From assembly GCA_002320555.1 (NCBI GenBank), contig DCJV01000099.1, forward strand, positions 1 to 35,928: a DNA stretch of 35,928 nucleotides. The letters run 5' to 3'. Below, piece by piece: positions 30,785 to 35,928 of the stretch. The stretch's first letter is position 1; every line of letters starts with the position of its first letter. Made by a program: the position numbers and the translations under genes. Below the pieces are notes generated by a model that was not told where the DNA came from, made no database searches, and was given only the letters and a program-made list of their open reading frames with translations. The DNA is from Ruminococcaceae bacterium UBA1691. Its GTDB lineage: Bacteria; Bacillota; Clostridia; Oscillospirales; Acutalibacteraceae.

Positions 30785-31591
30785 ATGAAGCATTTTCTGA
30801 CCTGGGTTTATGTATTGCGAAGCTGTATTTTTACTTCGGTCGCGTTGCTGAGTTTGATTGTCTTTTTGTGCGGGCGAAAAAAGCATGGCAAGGCATTTCG
30901 GGCGGTGACACTGGGACTTGTCGGGATCAATCTGTTGTTTATCGCAATCGGCAGCTGCAATGCTTTTTTGCGCCCGCATTACCAGCAGCAGCCAATCACG
31001 CGAAACGAGTTAGAAACCCTTTGCGCAAAGCTGGCGGACGGAAGCTATGATCCGGAGCAGTTCCTGCCAAACTGTGAAAATAAAGATCTCGACCCACATG
31101 GACATGACATAGAGTGGGAGGAGGATATGCAGGGATTAATCAATTTCACATCCAAGATTGTATATCTAAAAAGTGGATGGATTTCCCAGATGACCGAACT
31201 GGAAAGTGATATTTATTTGAATTTTTATGAATTTGATACAGTGGCGCATTCGCAGTCGTTCTATCGGTATGGGTTGGATCAATACTGGAACGGGAATACA
31301 AACTACAGCGAGGAAGGAAAAACGAAAGATAGGGAGACAATTTTGCAAAATGGATATCTGGAAATTGAAAATACTGCATATTGTGCTTACCTGACACCTG
31401 TGGAATATCAAGCGAGCTATTTCAATCCAGAGCAGGGAGACCATATTTCAAAACGAATAAGTATCGTAATTCGATATGACCGTTATGTCGCTTGTTTTAT
31501 AGAGAATTCGCATACAAACGGTCTCGTGCTCCCCAATATGGTGAAAAATCAGCTTCTGTTTGATCCGTCGTATGATCCAAATGAAAGGTGA
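30785..31591 (+). CDS. Two-TM membrane protein, candidate immunity protein, copy 2
   Basis: A 268-residue paralogue, nearly identical to copy 1 over the first 90 residues (both membrane helices, ELETLCAKLADGSYDPEQFL) and at the end (KNQLLFDPSYDPNER), but divergent in the middle (residues about 100-190, for example NFTSKIVYLKSGWISQMTEL). Variation is thus confined to the outward-facing domain, the part that would touch a toxin. It starts 39 bp after copy 1; AGGAGGGAGG is followed by a second AGGA 5 nt before the ATG. Confidence 0.75.
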   Translation: MKHFLTWVYVLRSCIFTSVALLSLIVFLCGRKKHGKAFRAVTLGLVGINLLFIAIGSCNAFLRPHYQQQPITRNELETLCAKLADGSYDPEQFLPNCENKDLDPHGHDIEWEEDMQGLINFTSKIVYLKSGWISQMTELESDIYLNFYEFDTVAHSQSFYRYGLDQYWNGNTNYSEEGKTKDRETILQNGYLEIENTAYCAYLTPVEYQASYFNPEQGDHISKRISIVIRYDRYVACFIENSHTNGLVLPNMVKNQLLFDPSYDPNER

Positions 31592-31626
31592 GGTTTCTGG
31601 ATGTAAATCAGGAGGGGCGCAGGAAA

Positions 31627-32432
31627 ATGAAGCATTTTCTGACCTGGGTTTATGTATTGCGAAGCTGTATTTTTACTTCGGTCGCGTTGCTGAGTTTGAT
31701 TATCTTTTTGTGTGGGCGGAAAAAGCATGGTAAGGCATTTCGGGCGGTGACACTGGGGCTTGTCGGGATCAATCTGTTGTTTATCGCAATTGGCAGTTAC
31801 AATGCTTTTCTGCGCCCGCATTATCAGCAGCAGCCGATTACAAAGAGCGATTTGGAAACCCTTTGTACGAAGTTGGTAGACGGAAGCTATGACCTACAGC
31901 AGTTTCTGCCAAACTGCGAAAATGAAGCTCCCGATCTTCGGGGATATGAAACAAATTGGGAAGATGAGAAGGGAATGGTAGATTATCAATCTAAAATTGT
32001 AAGTTTACAAAACAGTTGGATTTCTCGTTATTTGATAGACCAGAGTAGTTCAGTCTGTCTCTATTTTTATGAGTTCGATACGGAGAAACGCGCGCAAGCG
32101 TTTTATCAGGAAGATATGGCAGAATATTGGAATAGCTCAATCGTATTTGTAGGAAAAAAAGGTCAAATGATCGGATTAAAATTTTGCAAAAGGGATATCT
32201 AGAGATCCAAAACGAGCAATACCATACGTATTTAACGCCAATAGAATATCAGGCGAATTATTTCAATCCGGAAAGGGGGGATCACATCAGGAAACAGATG
32301 CGAATCGTAATCCAGTATGATCGTTATGTTGCCTTCTTTATAGAGAGTTCGAACACAAACAAGCTGTCATTACCCGATCTGATGAAGAATCAGCTCCTGT
32401 TTGATCCATCATATGATCCGAAAGAAAGGTGA
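31627..32432 (+). pseudogene. Two-TM candidate immunity protein, copy 3, broken or phase-variable by a frameshift at an A7 run
   Basis: The copy begins as the others (MKHFLTWVYVLRSC) and matches them to about residue 177. At 32154-32160 there is a run of seven A, after which the original frame stops at 32200-32202. The -1 frame continues the family sequence RIKILQKGYLEIQNEQYHTY to KNQLLFDPSYDPKER at 32432. Without the shift the product is a 191-residue protein lacking its C-terminal third. Explanations: a decaying gene, slippage at A AAA AAA restoring the full protein, phase variation by run length, or a sequencing error in a homopolymer. Confidence 0.75.
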
Positions 32433-32471
32433 GGCTTTTCATTGCAAATCAGTAGGGGGGGCGCATCTTAA

Positions 32472-32651
32472 ATGGGGGTCGGTAATATTATCCAGCCCTG
32501 TATTGGAATCATTTATCTATATAGAAACTTTATTGCACTGGCGGTTATCTTAATCTGCTTAATCGTGTTTTTAGCCGGAAGAAAAAGGCATGGAAAGTTA
32601 TTTACAGGAATTACGCTTGGCGTCATGAGCCTTAGTATCGCTGTCATATAA
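32472..32651 (+). pseudogene. Truncated fourth copy of the two-TM protein (59 residues)
   Basis: ATG 32472 opens a 59-residue frame whose sequence ALAVILICLIVFLAGRKRHG, KLFTGITLGVM matches helix 1, the basic loop and the start of helix 2 of the three upstream copies, then stops at 32649-32651 just before the island terminator. It retains a purine-rich ribosome binding region (GTAGGGGGGG). It is more divergent than copies 1-3, so it is an older remnant, or a small membrane protein in its own right. Confidence 0.6.
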
Positions 32652-32654
32652 AGG

Positions 32655-32684
32655 GCGCTTGCTGAGCAGCAGGCGCTTCTTTTT
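32655..32684 (+). terminator. Rho-independent terminator ending the Rhs island (copy B of a repeated terminator)
   Basis: GCGCTTGCTG at 32655-32664 pairs with CAGCAGGCGC at 32667-32676, followed by a T-rich run to 32684. It differs at only one base from the terminator at 27862 over 24 nt. Confidence 0.85.
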
Positions 32685-32793
32685 CTGCCCCGGATGAACA
32701 TGAACCGCCCCTCTCGCCGCATATATATGACCGAGCCCTGAGAGGCAATCTACGTTTGGCCGCGCGGCACGTTTCCGTGCGGTCAGGAAAGGC

Positions 32794-35424
32794 ATGGTCG
32801 TATCGATGAATTGGCACACCATGTCCCCCGGGGATACCGTTCACGCCCTGCAGACGGATCCGCAGCGGGGGTTAAATGCAAAGCAGGTGAAGGAGCGGCA
32901 GGGAAAATACGGGAAAAACCAACTGGAAGAAGCAAAGGGAAAAAGCCTTCTGCGCCGCTTTTTATCGCAGTTTGCCGATTTTATGGTGATCATTCTGCTC
33001 ATCGCAGCGGTCATCTCCTTTATAACCGCTTTCTTAGAGCCAGATGGCGATTTTGTGGACCCAGTGATCATTCTTCTGATCGTGATCGTCAATGCGATCA
33101 TCGGCGTTGTGCAGGAGAGCCGCGCCCAGCGGGCGATTGACGCGCTCAAAAAGCTGAGCGCGCCGCACGCTGAGGTGATCCGCGCGGGAAAGCAACAGAA
33201 GATCGACGCGGCGGACCTGGTGCCGGGCGATATCCTTCTGCTGAATACCGGCGACCTCGTCCCGGCGGACGCGCGGCTACTCGAATGCAGCAGCCTGAAA
33301 ATGGAGGAATCATCCCTTACGGGCGAATCCCTGCCTGTGGAGAAGCAGGCTGATGCAAGGCTGCCAGAGAAGTGTGCGCTGGGGGATCAGACGAACTGTG
33401 TCTTCTCTACCAGCACCGTCACCGCGGGGCATGCGCGAGCGGTCGTCACGGAGACGGGGATGAATACGCAGGTCGGCCATATCGCCCATATGATCAACAC
33501 GCAAGAGGCGCCACAGACGCCTCTGCAGCAGCGGCTCGCGCGCGTGGGCCGCATTTTGGGAGCGTGCGCGCTGGGTATCTGTTTTGTCATCTTTGTGCTG
33601 GGCCTGTTCCAGCATGTTCCACTGCTCGACAGCTTCATGCTTTCCGTCAGCCTTGCCGTGGCCGCCATTCCGGAAGGCCTGCCCGCGATCGTGACAATCG
33701 TTTTGTCCATCGGTGTGCAGCGCATGGCGAAGAGTAATGCGATCATCCGCCGCCTGCCCGCCGTGGAAACGCTTGGCAGCGCCACGGTGATCTGCTCCGA
33801 CAAAACCGGGACGCTCACTCAGAATCAGATGACGGTCACGCGGCTTGCGGATATCGATGGCCCGATTTCTCCAAGCGGAGACAGGGGAAGGAATTTGCTC
33901 GCTTTGTCTGCATTGTGCAATAATGCCGTTTTGGAGGGCAAACCCGGCCATTTCAGCGCGTCCGGCGAGCCCACAGAGACCGCCCTCGTCACCGCCGCCG
34001 CCATGCAGGGGAAATGGAAGCCTGCGCTCGAACGCAGCTGCCCGCGTGTTAGAGAACTGCCTTTCGATTCCACACGCAAGCGTATGACCACGATTCATAG
34101 GCTTAACGGCGGCTATCTAATCATCACCAAGGGCGCGCCGGACCTGCTTTTGCCACTGTGCAGCCGCATCCTGCTTGCCGGGCAAGAGCAAGAGCTCAAC
34201 GCCGCGCGGCGCATGCAGATTCTCAAGCGCAATGACGAGATGGCCGGCGACGCGCTGCGCGTGATAGGGGTGGCCTATCGTCAAGTTTCCTCTGAGCCGG
34301 GCAACCCGGAGCGGGAGCTTGTTTTCTGCGGTCTGCTCGGTATGCTCGACCCGCCGCGCAAAGAGGTCTGGCGCGCAGTGGCCACCTGTAAAACGGCGGG
34401 CATCAAGCCTGTGATGATTACGGGTGACCATGCGGTAACAGCTGCGGCGATCGCAAAGGAAATCGGTCTCTCCAGGGATGGGAAGGTCATGACAGGGCAT
34501 GAGATCGATCAGCTCTCCCAGGAAGCGCTGATTCAGAAAATCAACGATTACCGCGTGTTTGCACGCGTTTCACCGGAGCATAAGGTGCGCATCGTCAAGG
34601 CTTTTCAGGCGACGGGAGAGGTCGTTGCCATGACCGGGGACGGCGTCAACGATGCGCCGGCTTTAAAGGCGGCGGATATCGGCTGCGCGATGGGTAAGAC
34701 CGGGACAGATGTGGCGAAAAGTGCGGCGGATATGATCCTGACGGACGACAATTTCGCCACGATCGTGCGCGCCGTGGAGCAGGGGAGAGGCATCTACGAC
34801 AATATCCGCAAGGCTGTGCACTTCTTGCTCTCCTGCAATATCGGCGAAATCCTTGTGATCTTTATCGCCTCCCTGATGGGCCTCCCCGCGCCGCTGCTGC
34901 CCATCCAGCTGCTGTGGGTCAATCTGGTTACGGATTCCCTGCCGGCCATGGCGTTGGGCGTGGAGGCAGTCGACAGAGACATCATGCACCGCAGGCCTGT
35001 TCCACCCAAGCAGAGCTTATTTGCGCAGGGCCTTGGCTTCGATATTGCCGTAGAGGGCATGATGGTGGGCGCGCTCGCCCTGCTTGCTTATATGCTGGGG
35101 CGCACTGTGTTTCCCAGTTCCGGCACGGTTTTGGGCCGCACGATGGCATTTGCCGTGCTCAGCCTTTCCCAGCTGGTGCATGCATTCAACACGAGAAGCG
35201 AACATTCGCTTTTTTCCGTGGGCTTTTTGAGCAATCCGAAGATGGTGATTTCGTTCCTGATCTGCACCCTGATGCAGTTTTCCGTGATTGCAATCGGCCC
35301 GCTGGGCACGCTATTTAAAACAGTGCCGCTGGACGGAGTGCAGTGGTTGGCCGTTGCCGCGCTTTCTCTTACCCCGCTGGTAACGGTGGAGATCGGCAAG
35401 CGGATGAAGCCGGCGGACAGATGA
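32794..35424 (+). CDS. Calcium-transporting P-type ATPase (P2A class)
   Basis: An 876-residue membrane pump that uses ATP to export or sequester Ca2+. In order: N-terminal cation ATPase domain (SPGDTVHALQTDPQRGLNAK); helices 1-2; actuator domain with SSLTGESLPVEK; helix 4 with the ion-binding motif IPEGLPA (P293 region); phosphorylation site DKTGTLTQNQ (D336); a short nucleotide-binding domain; MTGDGVNDAPALKAADIGCA; helix 6 with NLVTDSLPAMALG, which supplies Ca2+ ligands; four more helices. Length and motifs match bacterial SERCA-like pumps. ATG 32794 has AGGA 5 nt upstream; ATG 32806 is a possible alternative. No clear promoter is seen in the 110 bp after the island terminator. Ends before a perfect terminator. 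Confidence 0.93.
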   Translation: MVVSMNWHTMSPGDTVHALQTDPQRGLNAKQVKERQGKYGKNQLEEAKGKSLLRRFLSQFADFMVIILLIAAVISFITAFLEPDGDFVDPVIILLIVIVNAIIGVVQESRAQRAIDALKKLSAPHAEVIRAGKQQKIDAADLVPGDILLLNTGDLVPADARLLECSSLKMEESSLTGESLPVEKQADARLPEKCALGDQTNCVFSTSTVTAGHARAVVTETGMNTQVGHIAHMINTQEAPQTPLQQRLARVGRILGACALGICFVIFVLGLFQHVPLLDSFMLSVSLAVAAIPEGLPAIVTIVLSIGVQRMAKSNAIIRRLPAVETLGSATVICSDKTGTLTQNQMTVTRLADIDGPISPSGDRGRNLLALSALCNNAVLEGKPGHFSASGEPTETALVTAAAMQGKWKPALERSCPRVRELPFDSTRKRMTTIHRLNGGYLIITKGAPDLLLPLCSRILLAGQEQELNAARRMQILKRNDEMAGDALRVIGVAYRQVSSEPGNPERELVFCGLLGMLDPPRKEVWRAVATCKTAGIKPVMITGDHAVTAAAIAKEIGLSRDGKVMTGHEIDQLSQEALIQKINDYRVFARVSPEHKVRIVKAFQATGEVVAMTGDGVNDAPALKAADIGCAMGKTGTDVAKSAADMILTDDNFATIVRAVEQGRGIYDNIRKAVHFLLSCNIGEILVIFIASLMGLPAPLLPIQLLWVNLVTDSLPAMALGVEAVDRDIMHRRPVPPKQSLFAQGLGFDIAVEGMMVGALALLAYMLGRTVFPSSGTVLGRTMAFAVLSLSQLVHAFNTRSEHSLFSVGFLSNPKMVISFLICTLMQFSVIAIGPLGTLFKTVPLDGVQWLAVAALSLTPLVTVEIGKRMKPADR

Positions 35425-35556
35425 CAAATTTCAGGGGCGGCGGGAAATCGACTGCACGTAGTTCAGCATTTCTCAAGCTTCTAAAGAGACACTACGAGAG
35501 CAGATCGGGCCATTGCAAAATGAGTTTCTGGTATCAGCTCACTATCTAAAATACGA

Positions 35557-35604
35557 AAAACAGCGCTCTCTATCGACTGGAATGGCCGTAGAGAGCGCTG
35601 TTTT
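35557..35604. terminator. Bidirectional rho-independent terminator
   Basis: A perfect 16-bp inverted repeat (35557-35572 with 35589-35604, core CAGCGCTCTCTA/TAGAGAGCGCTG) with AAAA and TTTT flanks. It lies between the + strand calcium ATPase and the convergent - strand permease and can serve both. The 130 bp between the ATPase stop and the hairpin hold no gene I can support. Confidence 0.92.
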
Positions 35605-35654
35605 GGGTGCAATTTTAGGCGAATGATCTCACAACGCCCATTTTTGACGGGTGC

Positions 35655-35928
35655 TTACTCCTCTGTTTCCCGCAGCCGCTGTGTTACACTGTCATGCGAA
35701 GAATAGCAATACATGACCGCCGCTGTCGACAGGCAGACGGCAAGCAGGCCGGCTATGATAGAAAGAGCCGGGAGATCGGGAAAGGCAAACGAAGCATAGG
35801 GGATCATCTTTGAGATCGTTTTGGACAAAAGCGCATAGATGCCTGCGCTTGCGGCGAGGGAGATCACGCAGGTGACAAGCACATGGATCAGGCCCTCCCA
35901 GAGAAGCAGGGAGAAAAGCTGGCGTTTT
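35655..35928 (-). CDS. FtsX-like ABC transporter permease, C-terminal part (cut by window)
   Basis: The - strand frame is open to the window end, giving 90 residues plus the stop at 35655-35657. It reads KRQLFSLLLWEGLIHVLVTC, a membrane helix, a loop (KTISKMIPYASFAFPDLPAL), a second helix (SIIAGLLAVCLSTAAVMYCY), and the tail SVTQRLRETEE. That end, a helix pair followed by a short SVxxRLRExE tail, is typical of FtsX/MacB-type permeases used in peptide, antibiotic or lipoprotein export and resistance. The GTG at 35882 is internal, not the start. The substrate and the partner ATPase lie outside the window. Confidence 0.75.
   Translation of the reverse strand, partial: KRQLFSLLLWEGLIHVLVTCVISLAASAGIYALLSKTISKMIPYASFAFPDLPALSIIAGLLAVCLSTAAVMYCYSSHDSVTQRLRETEE

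Noticed and set aside
30742..31050. A 102-codon frame over the start of the second membrane protein copy
   Set aside because: It is another frame of the same DNA; the duplicated paralogues show which frame is coding.
26620..32700. Insertion sequence or prophage
   Set aside because: No transposase, integrase, terminal inverted repeats with target duplications, or phage structural genes are visible.
33310..34098. A 262-codon frame on the - strand opposite the calcium ATPase
   Set aside because: Antisense shadow of a gene with every P-type ATPase motif.

Overview
The window is chromosomal DNA of a GC-rich member of the Clostridia, most like the Oscillospiraceae/Ruminococcaceae. The evidence is a complete S10-spc-alpha ribosomal protein operon in Firmicutes order, including the secY-adk-map-KOW-infA-rpmJ block. 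Zinc-ribbon forms of S14, L36, S4 and adenylate kinase, strong AGGAGG ribosome binding sites and GTG/TTG starts agree with this. The genus cannot be named from the sequence alone. All genes but the last are on the + strand.

Layout. (1) 1-4629: two glycoside hydrolases, a GH36 alpha-galactosidase cut by the window edge and a GH2 enzyme, closed by a strong terminator. (2) 4759-7850: a copper module, with a CsoR repressor behind palindromic operators and a CopA Cu(I) ATPase whose C-terminal metal-binding domain has its own internal ribosome binding site. (3) 7899-10651: an accessory locus. A DUF4417-like protein with a His-rich C-terminal module reads in frame into a small acidic domain, followed by three more paralogues of that domain. 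Two of these paralogues are preceded by leftover pieces of the His-rich module's end. The arrangement resembles a toxin tail with arrayed immunity genes. (4) 10780-26619: the ribosomal protein operon, with promoter, structured leader, candidate attenuator, 31 genes from rpsJ to rplQ, and a strong terminator. (5) 26695-32684: an AT-richer accessory island. It holds a lipoprotein, a decayed small gene, and a 5'-truncated Rhs/YD-repeat protein ending in a putative phospholipase C/P1-nuclease-like tip. Three full-length-class copies of a two-TM membrane protein follow, one of them frameshifted, plus a fourth truncated copy. These are good candidates for immunity proteins. (6) 32794-35604: a P2A-type calcium ATPase and its terminator. 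(7) 35655-35928: the C-terminus of an FtsX-like ABC permease on the - strand.

How the parts work together. The hydrolases probably release galactosides and other sugars. CsoR and CopA form a copper-sensing and efflux circuit. The ribosomal operon makes most ribosomal proteins plus the Sec channel, adenylate kinase, methionine aminopeptidase, IF-1 and RNA polymerase alpha. On either side of this conserved operon sit two unrelated loci with the same logic: a modular polymorphic-toxin-like protein whose distal domain is followed by tandem copies of a small partner gene. The Rhs locus makes mechanistic sense: a lipase-like tip paired with membrane proteins whose soluble domain is predicted to face outward. 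Both toxin-immunity readings are inference. No tRNA, rRNA, CRISPR array, transposase or integrase was seen.
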